This document shows, one piece after another, positions 46,490 to 58,179 of a DNA stretch of 64,000 nucleotides (the first letter of the stretch is position 1; each line of letters opens with the position of its first letter). The stretch is from Heterodera schachtii (taxonomy: Eukaryota; Nematoda; Chromadorea; Rhabditida; Heteroderidae), in the NCBI GenBank assembly GCA_023374025.1, contig SIJG01000031.1:601108-665107 (forward strand), in the 5' to 3' direction. Below the pieces are notes generated by a model that saw only the letters and a program-made list of their open reading frames with translations, searched no databases and had not been told where the DNA came from. Both the position numbers and the translations under genes were made by a program.

Positions 46490-47510
46490 CGGACATTTGC
46501 GGACGGACATTTGCGGACGGACATTTGCGGACGGACACTTGCGGACGGACATTTGCGGACGGACATTTGCGGACAATTTCGGTAAACAATTAAAAAAATT
46601 TCTTAAAAATCTTTTTTTTAATTTCTGAAAATATGGAATGGAGACTGAAAACTAAATAAAACTTTGTTTTTGGGCTTTTAAGCCTAACATCTTATTTTTA
46701 AATTTCTAAGAAATTAATTTCACTACTCGTATTTTAGTGATTAAATTAAAATTGGTTCCCAACATTGGGGAAGTGTTAATGTCGCCTGTTACACTTAAAT
46801 TCGGGTGAGAGTGCTATTTTTTATCTTTAGAAAAAATCTAAAAATTTATGAAACTATTTTCCAACGAGGATTTTTCACCGACCATTTTTTAAATTTCTCT
46901 AGCCATACAGACAAATCTTGTAGGGAAATTTGCTACCCACCACCTGAATTTTCTTTTTTTTATTTGTTCGGGATGGAGAAGAACCCAGCATATATAAGGG
47001 TTGCTCTACTTTTCATCAGCAGGGAAAGTTTCAGAAAAGGAAATCTGATGCCCAAAAATGTCGAGAATCGGATTTTAGTACAGCTGATGTTAAGCGCTTA
47101 TATAATAGGCTGTTCATTTCGAAATTGCAAGCAAATTTTGTTCGCGATTAAGCATGTCTGAGAATTTTTTCTAAAGATAAAAATAGCACTCTCACCCGAA
47201 TTTAAGTATAACAGGCGACATTCACACTTCCCCGATGGTTGGGATCAATTTTACTTTAATCACTTAAAATACCAGTAGTGAAATAATTTATTAGAAATGT
47301 AAAAATAAGAGATGTTAGGCCTAAAAGGCCAAAAACAAAGTTTTATTATGTTTTAAGTCTACATTCGATATTTTCAGAAATTTTTATACGATTTTTTCCC
47401 CGAAATTGTCCGCAAATGTCCGTCCGCAAGTGACCGTCCGCAAATGTCCGTCCGCAAGTGTCCGTCTGCAAATGTCTGTCCGCAAATGTCCGTCCGCAAA
47501 TGTCCCACTG
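46490..47510. mobile_element. Inverted-repeat element, ACATTTGCGGACGG arms
   Basis: Six to seven units of GGACATTTGCGGAC at 46492-46574 are mirrored by GTCCGCAAATGTCC units at 47405-47506. The inverted homology extends inward for about 330 bases (AAACTTTGTTTTTGG, AAGCCTAACATCTTA, GGGTGAGAGTGCTATTTTT and mirrors). The centre (46830-47165) is unique AT-rich sequence with open frames but no known domain. No clear target duplication. Confidence 0.75.
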
Positions 47511-47519
47511 CGTCTCCTC

Positions 47520-48190
47520 CGCCTCTCTCCCTTAAACAAACCTGCTGCTGGCTGCTCTGCTTCTTCCATATTTGACCAATTCCCGCCTCCATTTTCTGTT
47601 CTATTCTCTCGGTGCCGGGTCGTAAAACCATCAAAATGAAAATTTTGAGAGAATTATTCATAACTTCGCCTAAAAAGTTTTTTTTGGATGGCGTAGTCTG
47701 ATTTTCCGAGTGCCTGATTTTTAGAATTAGTGAAAATCAAAAATTCGATCCGGATTCTAGGTCTTGAAAATTGAGTTTTTTCAGTCACTATATTTTATTC
47801 AATTAATTAAATTGGATAAAATTTAAATGTTCATCTCATCTATTTTCAATAATATTTCATTTATTTTTATTTTTGTTTTTTTCAATTAATATTATTTTGG
47901 TTTTATTTTTATATTTTTGGCATTTTTATGTTTTGTATCGATTGAATTTTTTTAATTGATTATTATTTAAAATGATTTTCTATTTTAAAAAATATTTTAA
48001 AATTGATAATGATTATGGTATTTTAATAGCTTGTTAAGTTCACAATTAGCCTACAATTTAAAAAATCTTTAAATTTCAAAAAGGAGATTCGCTAAATTTC
48101 CTTACCCCCACCCTACCATTAACTAAACTGAAAAAATTAATAAAATTAATTTCACTACTATTTTATCGTCTCCATTTTCTGAACAAAAAA
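47520..48190. other. AT-rich intergenic stretch
   Basis: Nothing recognised; 47780-48060 is almost pure A/T. Confidence 0.35.
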
Positions 48191-48201
48191 TCTTTTTAAA
48201 G

Positions 48202-48905
48202 CAGAGCTGCGATATCTGAGGATTTTTCCTCATTTTGTGGTCTTTTAGAGGGTCAAAGAGGATTTATTTTGAAACTGAGGATTTGCGGATTTTTGTGGTC
48301 TTTTGAGAAATTTGAGGATTTTTGTGGTCTTTTGATAAAAAAGTGACAAAAACGCATAATTTTTTGAAAAATAGGTATTTGGCAAAATGTTCGAACTTTT
48401 TCTTCAAATCTTAAACTTTTTTTTTCGAAAAATCTTCAGTCAAAATCATTTTTTTGACAAAATCTGTTAACAAATCGCACTCAAAATTCCAAATTTTTTC
48501 CGGCAGTGCCTATCGGCACTGCCGGACCCCCTCCCCCAATGTTCCCAAAAAGTTTTTTTGGTAAACCGCGCCACAAAAAAAAAGCAATTTTTCTGGGTCT
48601 CAGTGGACAGATAAACAGAATTCATTACACATGGACACAGTGAAAGCATTGGCCCAAGTGAAGTGCAACTTCGATTTTTCGTGCTCAGACTTCCATAAAA
48701 TGCTTACAAATGACAAGAAATTGATGAATTTGATTGTTTCGAATGAAAAATATGACAGTTAACTGATTTTGTTCGCATTTTATGATGTTTTAAAAAATGA
48801 GGATTTTTCATGTCAAATGAGGATTTTTTTGAGGTATTTTAGTCGCAAATGAGGATTTTTTATGGCTGAAATGAGGATTTTCAAAATTTTGAGATCGCAG
48901 CTCTG
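48202..48905. mobile_element. hAT-like element, GAGGATTTTT arms, copy 3, TSD TTTTAAAG
   Basis: TIRs CAGAGCTGCGATATC and GAGATCGCAGCTCTG, exact duplications TTTTAAAG (48194-48201, 48906-48913). Core at 48500-48525. Unlike copies 1 and 2, its right half holds about 150 bases (48597-48755) with an acceptor-like TTTTCTGGGTCTCAG and an open frame reading FSCSDFHKMLTNDKKLMNL, apparently captured host sequence. It ends 26 bases before the tomosyn start codon. Confidence 0.9.
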
Positions 48906-48931
48906 TTTTAAAGTGTCAATTGTTATAGGGC

Positions 48932-51900
48932 ATGGACAGTGCCTGGAGGCGTTTGGTCTCGGCCATCGACGGCATCAAGGCTCAGTTCACCGACGGCGAT
49001 TCGGAGGACACAGCAGACTTGCCAAGCACCGCCAACTCAGTGCCGGACCAATTGGCAAACATCCGGGAAAGGGTCGAACCGGCGCATTGCCAATTGAGCA
49101 AAGTGAAAATGGGCGGAAAATAATAATAATGATAAGGATAAGGAAGAAGTATGATAAGGATAAAAGATAATGATTAAGACAATGATAAAGACAAAGGATA
49201 AGGAAGAGTTAGAAGGATAGAGATAAAGGATAATGATAAAGACAATGATTGTGATAAAGGAAAGGATAAGGAAGAGTAGGGTTGCGATCCCGACGTCGGG
49301 GGTTGGAAAAGTCGGGGTTCGGGGTCGGGGTTTTTCAATTTTTGCCTTATGCCAAATAGTCAAAAAACTTTATATTATTTTTGCTTAAAAATATTTATTA
49401 TTCATTAATAATTTTTGTGCTTTTTTATTTTGTATAGAATTAATTAAAACGCATAAGGCATTTTTAAAAATGGTCATTTTTGATGAAAATCTGTTAACAA
49501 ATTGCACTCTAATTCTCTAATTTTCAAAAAAAAAATTTCCCGGTGACGCCTACCGGCACCGTCGGACCCCTGTTTCCAAAAAGTTTTTTTGGAAAAAGCG
49601 CAGCACAAAAAAAATATTTTTTATTTTTTTGAACTGAAATAAATTTTTCAAAATGATTTTTTGACTCTAAATGCTGGTTTTTCGCCCTGGCAGCCCTGGT
49701 TTTTCCGTATGGTTTTCGCGGCACACATTTTCCAAAGACTTGCGGAGCATGGGGGTCCGGTGGTTTCGATAGGCGCCGCCAGGGAAATTTTGAAAATTTT
49801 GTATAATTTGTTAACAGATTTTTATCAACATATGCCAGTTTTGCGATTTTGAGCCAATAATTTTTATTGGTGTTTTTGTTTAAAAATCCTATAAGAAAAA
49901 AATAAATTCAAAAAGAAAACGTCAACCGGTATCGAACTCATGACAAAAAGTTTGTTAGTAGTGTTAAAGCACTAAACACTACTCCACAAAAGTCAGTTCT
50001 AAATATAAAAGATCAAATTTACTTTTTTTTAATAATAATAATTTGTCAAGATGATTTAAAAAAGGGTCGGTGTCGTAGTTCGTCGGGGTTGGAAGCGTCG
50101 GGGTCGGGGTTAAAACATGGCCAACAGTGCCGGGGTTCGGGGTCGGAGCGGGGTCGGGGTCGCAACCCTAATTTGTAAGGAAGAGGATAGGGATAATGAT
50201 AAAGGATAAGGAAGAGAATTAGGATTAGAATAAGGATGATAAGCATTCAAAATATTTATTATATTTTCAAAAATGATAAATATATTAGATTCAGAAAAAG
50301 AATGATAAAATATACGGAAAATAATTTAAAAAAAAGAAATCCAAAAGTAATTTACAAAATTTAAAATGAACAAAAGTAGCTAAATTTTTATTAAAAATAC
50401 CAAAAATAAGTAAATATTCTTTATAATTATTTATATTAATTAAATTATTTAAAACCAATTACAAATAAATCAATTGGATGATTTAATTCAATTTAATTAA
50501 AGAGTTTATTTTTAGTATTTTTGTAGCCAAAAATATTAAATATTAAAAAAATTCACAGATTGTTCGGCACGGCTTTCCCGACTCGCCAAAATGCATGGCT
50601 CTCCAAAAATTGTGTGTCATTGGTTCGTGCAACGGCTGTGTTCGTCTGTTCGGCCAAGTAATTACTGAGTACCGCATGTTAATGTATTTTAAATTAAATA
50701 AAAAATAAATTATTATTTCATTTTGCATTCATTTGAATTATTTACTTTCCTTAATTTTGGCAGGTCTCTCCCGTCGCCCCGACCAAGCTGTTAATTGTGT
50801 TCGACCGTTGTCAACTCGTGCTGTGGAACATTCAGACCCTCGAGGTTGACCGGCTCAGGTTGGATGATCAGCCGAACAGTCCGGTGATCGCGGTCAGCTG
50901 GCATTTCGACGGCAAACAGTTGATGGCCGGGCATCACGACGGTGAGTCGATTACTGTAATACGCACAGTATTTGCATAGACCATGTCATTCAATCGGGTT
51001 TCATTTTCAATTATGATTTATGATATCTATATATGTGACCGGCTCACGTAGAATAATGATCAGACATCGCAACGGTGAGGCGGTTACTGTAATACGCACA
51101 GTATCCGCACGACGGGGAGGCGCCAGGGTAAACAAGCTGCATCCGTATTTATGAGTGACCGGATCGTTTAAAAAACTGATCAGAGTTAATGTCGAAAAGT
51201 AGATCGGTCGAGTTTAGTGACCTAGTCGTATTGGTCAACTTAGGTTTAAGATCGAACAACAGATCGGAAACCTTATGCCAAATTGATCACTTTAGAAAAT
51301 TTTCAATTAATGGAAAATACGCGGGGACGGCCGATCACTCCACTCACACAGGTTCAGTGTCCATTTGGAATGTGAAGAAGCCGCACGAAATGGTACAGCA
51401 CAGTATGCAACATGGAGGAATGACAAACGTACAACAAAACCAGCAGAAGCATGACAACCACAAAGAGAAAACTGCTGCTTCTGCTGGTGATCAGCAACAA
51501 CAACGGCACCGATCGACAATGCTGCCAATGCCATCGCTGTGGCATGTAAGCCGATCACACCGCCGAGCTGGAACGTGAACATTGATGGCGATCAGATGAT
51601 CATCTTCGCCGGAGATGTGCTGGACAAATTTTTTTAATTTAAGAAATTTTTTTAACAAATTACATTAAATTTCCAAAATTTTCCCCGCCGGCACCTATTG
51701 GCACCGGTCGGGACCGGGACCAAAACCCGGACAACTGAGTACCGAAGTCGCGGTTTTGACTGGGACCGGGAAATACCCGGGTTTTTTTCCCGATTTTCCC
51801 AGCCAAAAAGTCCCGGTTTACCTCAAAATTCCCGGTCCCGACCAACCCTAAGAAAAAAAAGAAAAGGCCTTCGGATTCCCGTTGAGAAATTTTTCTGGCA

Positions 51901-54900
51901 CGGGCCTGGCGGCACAAGACTGGGTCATCAGCCCCCAACCATTGAGTCCTGGGCAAAAATTCATAAAATTTGCAAATTTTCACCATTAACCAAACTGTGA
52001 TTTTTCTCTGCCTGACAAGGTCGTCATTTTTGGCACAAAAAATAGTCGTCTGAGGTTTTTTTAATTTTACTAAAATTTTCTGCAATGAAATACATCATAT
52101 CAACACGCAAAGCCGCCTATGAAATTCGAAAAATTTTGTAAAAAAAGTGCCGTTTTAGGCATGCCAATGGACGAGGGCGCATTGCCATCGCTGACGGTGA
52201 AGCGTGCCAAAGGGTCGCTCACTTTGCTGGAGGTGAGTGGGCTCATAATTAATTATCAAATTTTCAAATTATGCCAGATGAACCACCCAATCATGTCCAT
52301 GTTGCCGCTGCACGCGTCGCCCTACGCCAGCGCAGCACAACCCCCGCACACCATGGCTGTTCTGTTGCGCAACGACCTGCTGGTTGTGGACATGGAAGCC
52401 CAAGGGTACAAATCAGGGCTGTTGCAAGTTTCGCTTTTCGACTTTCGCTATTTCGCTTTTTTGGGGCCTTTCGCCTTTTCGCTTTCGCTTTTTTGCTGAA
52501 AAGCGAAAGAAAAGTACACCCCTAAAGATTGGGTTTTTAAAATAAACAAATGCATTTTCGTGGGAGAAAAAGCAAAAAATTAACACAAAGTTTTTACCAA
52601 ATTTTTATGAAATAAAGTAAAATTTGCTTTTGTTTGTTTGTCTGTAGTCTGGTGTAGTGGTTAGTGCAGCAACCTTGACATTATTTTCTGTTAAGAGTTC
52701 GATGCCGCTTGACGGTTATTTCTTTAATTTAATTTTTTTAATTTTAAAATTCGCCTGGCGCTACCTATCGGCATCGCCAACAAAAATAATACTAGTAATT
52801 ATTCAAAAAAAAAATTCTCAAAATTGCAAAAATCTATCATTTTTGGGACAAATCTGTTAACAGATCCATCCAAATTTTCAAAATTTTTCCCGGCGGCGCC
52901 GCCCCCACCCCTTGTTTCCGAAAATGTTTTTGAAAAGCGCATCGCTAAAATTGTAAATTTTTTGACAATAAAAAGTGAATTTTTTATTCTTTTAAATTCA
53001 TCTAATTGTTGGAAAAAATTTCGCCTTTTGCCTTTCGCTATTTCGCTTTTTTTAGGCATTTCGCTTTCGCCTTTTCGCTTTTTATTTTATTTTCGCTTTT
53101 TTCGCTTTTCGCCTTTCGCTTTTTATTTTTCCCTTTGCAACAGCCCTGGTACAAATGTCAATAATCCATTAACTAATGAATCAATTAAATAATTAATTAA
53201 GGTATTTATTTGAGCGGACCCGTACGCTGACCTAAAAATTGTTAATACCGTATGAAATATTCATTTAATCATTTTTATGTTTAATGCTGTACTTAGCAAA
53301 TTGCATTAAAATTTCCCAAAATTTCCCCCGGTTGCGCCTATCGGAACCGCCGGACACCCATTTTTACATTATTTTTTAAATGTTGACCCCAAAATGGCAA
53401 AAATAAGTTGTTTTTTTGGCGATGGTTATAAATTGTTTCTTTTTCTTTGGGCGCTGAGTTTTAAAATAAAACTGGGGAAAAAAGTTTGGATTTTTCATCC
53501 GAAAGCAAAAAAAAAACTAAAAAAAATTGTACAGGCGGAATTGGCCGAGAATGTGCCACAGGAAAGCATGAAATGCTGTTGACCGGCGATGAGGAAGGGT
53601 TCATCAAATTTTGGCAGGCGTCCAGTGAACAGCTTCAGGTATGGTAACTCGGTAATACCGTAGCACCAACAAAAAACTATAAGGAATACTGTAAATAAAA
53701 TAAAGATTTATTTTTAATTTTTAAAGATTATGTACAAGCTGAAAACGGGAAGGCATTTCGATAAGAATGTTTCGGCACACATTGCTTATCTGCAAACTGC
53801 ACAAGCAGCGAATGGAGGCAAAGAAAAAGCAGTAAAATTATCAAAAACTATTTTTTGTTATTTTTAATTGGTAAATTATTTTTTCAATTTATATTAACTT
53901 TCTCCAATATTTAAAATTATTTCATTAACTAAATGTACAAAGTGCCATTAAATTCAAATTAAAAAAAAAATATTTTCCCATTTTTCTCAGTTGACCGTTC
54001 CCGTGATTAGCCACGCGGTTGCGGACATGGAGCTGTGTTTGGACTCGCACCAGCTGCTTGTTGCCAGCCGTTCTGGCCAAGTCACACAATTTCTTTTTGC
54101 CAAGATGGAATGTTGCCAAGAAATTGCGGTAAAAAATCCGTTTTCATATATTATTTTATACAAAATTCCACATGAAAATTTGTGTTACATAATTTTTTTT
54201 CATACAGACAATGGTTTTGCCACAGCTGTGCCGTTCGATCATTTCAGCAACTTTTTCACCCACAACAGCACCACCATCGCCCAAGAATGGCGTCCAACAA
54301 GCGCCAAATGGTAATAAAGAATGCCTTTTTTTGGCCTTTTTGTGTTTTTATGTCTTTTTTGGTCTTTTTTCCGAAAAATATTAAAAATGCAATAAAATCG
54401 TAAAAATACACTCCCTAAGAATGACCTGGAAATTTAAAAAAAAATACGCCCCTAAGAAATGAAAATTTCTCAAAAATTCATCTCCAAAATAATATGTTTG
54501 TTTTCTTGATAAAAATTTATGTTTAAAATTTTCCTTATTCGAAAAACATTATAAATCTTTAATAATCATTTAAATGATGACTAAATTTAGTTATTTCGTT
54601 TTTTACGTGTTTTACTCACTAAAAATTCTTAATAAAAAAATTTTAAATGCCTTTTTTCATGCTTTTTTAGGTTTTCGTGCCGTTTCATGCCCTTTTTACA
54701 ATTTTTTGATGCCTATTATAGTGCCTTTTTCGCGATTTTTGGTTCTTTTTTAGTCAAAAGTTATTGCCATTTTAACTATTTTTTTGACAAAAAATGACAT
54801 AAATTTGCTTAAAAGCAGTTGCATTTTTGGCATCATTAGGTAACACTTTTTCTTTATTATATTGCAAATTTTCAAAAAATTTGGCCATCGTTTGAAAAAT

Positions 54901-56059
54901 TTATGCCATAACCTACAGTATGGTGCATATTTTTATAATCAAACTGTATTTAGTCGTAACTTTGTCAAAATGACGGTTAGTCTTAACGATTTTGGTATCA
55001 AAAATAGCTTGAATAAAATCTCAATTAACCTATTTCAGCCATTTTCTGGAAAAAACTAATTAAACCGGTTAAAAAACTGTTTAAAAAATATGCCATTTTT
55101 CAAGTCAAAGGAGAAAATTATTTGTGATTTTAGTCTGAAACAAGATGCAGAAAACCGCGTCCAAATTGGTTCAGTTGGAGCCTTATCAATTGCCCTTTCT
55201 TTAATTTTCAAATTTTATTATGAATTTTTTTTTTGGCATATTCTACACATTGAATGTGAATTTTCTCGTCCCAGGCTATCAGCCCGAGTTGGTGTGCCAA
55301 ATCCCGTGGGTCAATGGCATCCGGTCCGCCGCGTTGGTCACCGCCTTGGCACTGAATTCCGCGCGCGGACTCATCGCACTAGGCACCAGACTTGGCTTCG
55401 CGTTAATTGATGCGCACAACGCGGCACAGGTCAAACGAAAACAGTATTTATTAAAATGAATTAATTAAAAAATAATGATAAGATTAAATTAAATTCAGAA
55501 ATATCGAATTTATATAAAATTAAATCTTCTAATTAGTAAAATATGTTTTAATGTTTAAATTATTCTTTTTACCTTTAAAGCTAATTAAAATATTTCAATC
55601 TCTATTTTAAACATTGAATAATGAGAATATGCAATAAGAAATTAATTTATGGCAATTTAAAATAAAAATACAAAAAATGAATTGAAAAATTTAAAACAAA
55701 AATAAATGTTATAATAAATTAAATAAATTGAGTTTTATGAATAATATAATTCTTTTTTCTTGTATAAATTCATTGATCCATTGTCTTAAATCCTTTTTTA
55801 GCCTTTTTAAAAAACATAATTAAAATAATTTCAAATTGTCTTTTAAATAAATAATCATTCAATTTACCGTAAATATTTAAAATTCATATTCTGACATATT
55901 TAAAATTTTAATCAAATTTAAATTTAAAAAAACTCCATACTTTCAAGGTCTACGCTTGGTTCAACGATGAACTGCTTGGCCGTGCGCCAATCCCTTATTT
56001 GTCTTCCAGATTTGTCTTCCAGCCAAATTGGCGAAATGACCATTTCGCCAGCAACGGAG
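48932..56059 (+). CDS. tom-1: Tomosyn (STXBP5-like), incomplete
   Basis: Exons: 48932-49102 (MDSAWRRLVSAIDGIKA ... AHCQLSK), 50559-50657 (IVRHGFPDSPKCM, SCNGCVRLFGQ), 50764-50941 (TKLLIVFDRCQLVLWN, AVSWHFDGKQLMAGHHDG), about 51352-51620 (SVSIWNVKKPHEMVQ; later CKPITPPSWNVNIDGDQMII), 52159-52232, 52278-52405 (HTMAVLLRNDLLVVDMEAQ), 53535-53638 (HEMLLTGDEEGFIKFWQAS), 53727-53831 (IMYKLKTGRHFDKN), 53991-54128, 54208-54310, 55275-55429 (GYQPELVCQIPWVNG), 55948-56059. Tomosyn is a WD40-propeller syntaxin binder that restrains vesicle priming. About 150 residues of the first propeller are missing between exons 2 and 3 (gap only 106 bases), a second piece is missing at 52406-53534, and the C-terminal propeller and SNARE-like tail are absent. 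A frame switch occurs near 51490-51520. Likely a degraded copy, or a truncated one still read. Confidence 0.75.
49120..49285. repeat. GATAAGG-rich intronic array
   Basis: Irregular GATAAGGA and GATAATGATAAAGACAA units. The array resumes at 50175-50240 after the element at 49293, showing that the element inserted into it. Confidence 0.7.
49288..50171. mobile_element. TIR element, GTCGGGGTTCGGGG arms, in tomosyn intron
   Basis: Ends TAGGGTTGCGATCCC and the mirrored GGTCGCAACCCTA. The arms are GTCGGGG/TTCGGGG units. Two cores (49540-49566, 49756-49783) in opposite orientation, each with the TCTGTTAACAAATTGCACTC-type flank. AGGAAGAG precedes the left end and recurs seven bases after the right end, so a target duplication is uncertain. 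A tRNA-like module is at 49925-50003 (minus). Confidence 0.75.
49925..50003 (-). ncRNA. tRNA-like module inside element
   Basis: On the minus strand GTGGAGTAGTGTTTAGTG (A-box-like) is followed 40 bases later by ATGAGTTCGATACCGG (B-box-like). The arms do not fold into a full cloverleaf by eye. Confidence 0.4.
50175..50555. other. AT-rich tomosyn intron
   Basis: No further exon recognised. The first-propeller exons expected in this gene are absent. Confidence 0.4.
51625..51855. repeat. Core plus GGGACCGGG arm in tomosyn
   Basis: Core at 51685-51710 follows TTAACAAATTACATTAAATT; an arm of GGGACCGGG and TCCCGGT units follows to 51850. The left boundary cuts into the exon ending NIDGDQMIIFAGDVLDK, whose donor is missing. 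Confidence 0.6.
52414..53148. mobile_element. hAT-like element at tomosyn splice donor, TSD GTACAAAT
   Basis: TIRs CAGGGCTGTTGCAAG and CTTTGCAACAGCCCTG, exact duplications GTACAAAT (52406-52413, 53149-53156). The left copy of the duplication is the 5' splice site after exon ...MEAQ-G. The arms are TTTCGC/CTTTCGC units, like the element at 14865. The interior has a core at 52754-52778, a half core at 52887-52905 and a tRNA-like module at 52648-52712. Confidence 0.95.
52648..52712 (+). ncRNA. tRNA-like module inside hAT-like element
   Basis: TCTGGTGTAGTGGTTAG is an excellent A box; AAGAGTTCGATGCCGC 40 bases on is a B box. The 3' side runs straight into element sequence without an acceptor stem. 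Confidence 0.5.
54311..55270. other. Large AT-rich tomosyn intron
   Basis: GCCTTTTTTGG-type T-rich units (54326-54370, 54650-54760) suggest a degenerate element. No exon or core seen. The acceptor at 55274 (TCTCGTCCCAG) restores the frame. Confidence 0.4.
55430..55947. other. AT-rich tomosyn intron
   Basis: Almost pure A/T with no repeat unit recognised. Confidence 0.4.
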
Positions 56060-56443
56060 GTTAGTGCGAATCCATTCTTTTTACCAATTTCACATTTTAT
56101 TATGACTTTATAAGAAATTTAATTATGGACAATTAAGCTAATTACCGTTAGTTAATTGCGTGTTTGCCAACCATAAACACTGACTAATCAAAAAATACTA
56201 ACACGCATTTCTATACCGTACATCTCTCTTTTTTTATAATACACCCATCTACCGTAATGTCTCTCTACCGGTTGTATGTGGGCACCGGGAAGTTTGGGCA
56301 CCAAATAAGGATTGTAAAAATAAATAAAATTTTTGTTATCTAAAAATTGCAACCATTCAATTTAAATGCATTAATCAAATTAAGGACCGAAAATTTTTTA
56401 TCAATCATAGACTAATTATTCTATTTCTCCCCGCCTATTTCAG

Positions 56444-57330
56444 GCCCACACAAATGCCATCACTAAGCTGGGCAAGGCGGGCAACGAAATGATCCAGCAT
56501 AATCATTACGAAAAGGACAGCATTCGCAAACGTTTGGACGTTCTTCATCAGCTGTGGGACCGACTGTTCGCCATGCTGGAGACCAAGGGCATCAATGTGC
56601 AGCAGACGCTGAAACTGCTCAATGTGTGCGCAAGTGTGACGAGATGCTCTACTGGATTAAAGAAAAGGTGGGGCGGACGGAGAATTTAATCAAGTCCAAG
56701 CTGACTAAGTAGGACTGATTAGATTACGCTTGACCAGGTCGGACTGATTATCTAAGACTGTTTATGTAGAACATTTACAGACCAAAAAAGGCTTGAATAT
56801 GCAGAACTGATCAAATCAGACTTTATCAGAACCGACCAAAAAAATTTATCCCGTATTGATCAGTCAGGCGAATTTAGTTGTGCCAGAGATCAACGTTATC
56901 AAAATCACAAACTTCACCGGTACGATTTTAGTTCTGGCAAAGCAAATGAGAATTGTTTAGTTTTTCTGACTATGATCAAACTAAATCTCAGAAAACTCAG
57001 AGTTTTTAAATCTTTTATTTGCTGATTCAGATCGAAATCGTTTCCTCGGACAATCTTCTGCTGGGCGCCTGCCTTGAATTTGTGGAGGCGATGCAGCGCA
57101 AATTTGCAGGGTTTTTCGATGAGTTAAAAAGTCAAGAGGTATGAGCGCCTGCACCTTTTTTTTGAAATTTTGTATGTTTTTGTTTTCAAAATTTCAGTCC
57201 CGCGTTTTGAACATGAATCACGGGGCGAACGCACTCATTAATGAAGGCCAACCGGTAAAGCAGCAAATCCATGGCAAGTGGGATGAAGTGAAGGAGGCAT
57301 GGCACAAGATGGGCACACTGACATCAACCA
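56444..57330 (+). pseudogene. spc-1: Alpha-spectrin fragment (two partial repeats)
   Basis: Three exons: 56444 to about 56667 (AITKLGKAGNEMIQHNHYEK, SIRKRLDVLHQLWDRL, then KCDEMLYWIKEK), 57032-57138 (FVEAMQRKFAGFFDELKSQE) and 57198-57330 (ALINEGQPVKQQIHGKWDEV, KEAWHKMGTLTS). They align with consecutive N-terminal spectrin repeats of alpha-spectrin; spectrin repeats form triple-helical bundles of the membrane skeleton. A one-base shift near 56632 separates LKLLNVC from KCDEMLYW, and no actin-binding, EF-hand or further repeats follow. It lies 0.4 kb after the last tomosyn exon on the same strand. Probably a translocated gene fragment. Confidence 0.75.
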
Positions 57331-57689
57331 GGTGGGCGAAGAAATGGTGTAGCGCCGAATTTAACATTGGAAAATTAAGAAATTATGTGCTCACATACAA
57401 AATAACCAACCATAATAATTTTTAGTAGGGCAGCAAATTATACGCATTTTTTCTTACTGTAGAATAAATGTGTTTTCTGACTTTTCGCCATTATTTGACC
57501 CTCTCACACTTTGTTGTTCATATCACCTTCAATCGATTTTTGATTCGGGATTTTTTGTGCTGATATGAAGCCGATATATTGGATTAATAAACACATAAAT
57601 AATTGCCCACAATGCTTCATTTAATTATCTTAAAAATTGCATGTTTGTTTAAAGACTTTCTTCCACCAGTGTAGTAGGGCTCAAAATTT

Positions 57690-57955
57690 TTAGCTTTTTG
57701 TCTATTTTTGCTACTTTTCGAACATATTTTCTAAGTTTTTTAAACGATCACAACTTTTTTTAGATATACAACTCTCTATAACAAAATTTATTTTCTCAAA
57801 AATTCATATCCAAAATTTAGCTTTTGTCTATTTTTGCTACTTTTCGAACATATTTTCTAAGTTTTTTAAACGATCACAACCTTTTTTTTAGATATACAAC
57901 TCTCTATAACAAAATTTATTTTCTCAAAAATTCATATCCAAAATTTATTTAGTTT
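57690..57955. repeat. 128-base direct tandem duplication
   Basis: TAGCTTTTTGTCTATTTTTG through AAAAATTCATATCCAAAATT occurs twice in succession with only one-base differences in T runs. Confidence 0.9.
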
Positions 57956-58179
57956 TTACCGCGCACTGTTACTCTTTATTCTACTAACAACATGTGGAGC
58001 GGATGAGGCATACAAAGTCGTTTCGACATATTTTATCCGATCAACGCGAGATGCACCACTTATCACAGTAAAAGAAGTGAGAGGACCGAATTTTTTTTTG
58101 TTTTACATATTTTGAGATTTTTAAGATTCTATAGAAATTTCTTGTTTAAATTAAAAGCTTTTTTTTGCAAATATTTAAT

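Noticed and set aside
46490..46575. CRISPR-like regular repeat array (also 47405-47506)
   Set aside because: Units are contiguous without spacers, mirrored at the other end of an element, and the genome is eukaryotic.
49288..50171. Exact target duplication for the GTCGGGG element
   Set aside because: AGGAAGAG is present on both sides but not adjacent on the right, and the host array itself repeats AGGAAGAG, so it proves nothing.
50797..50979. Separate small WD40 gene
   Set aside because: It is exon 3 of tomosyn, bounded by splice sites and in frame with its neighbours.
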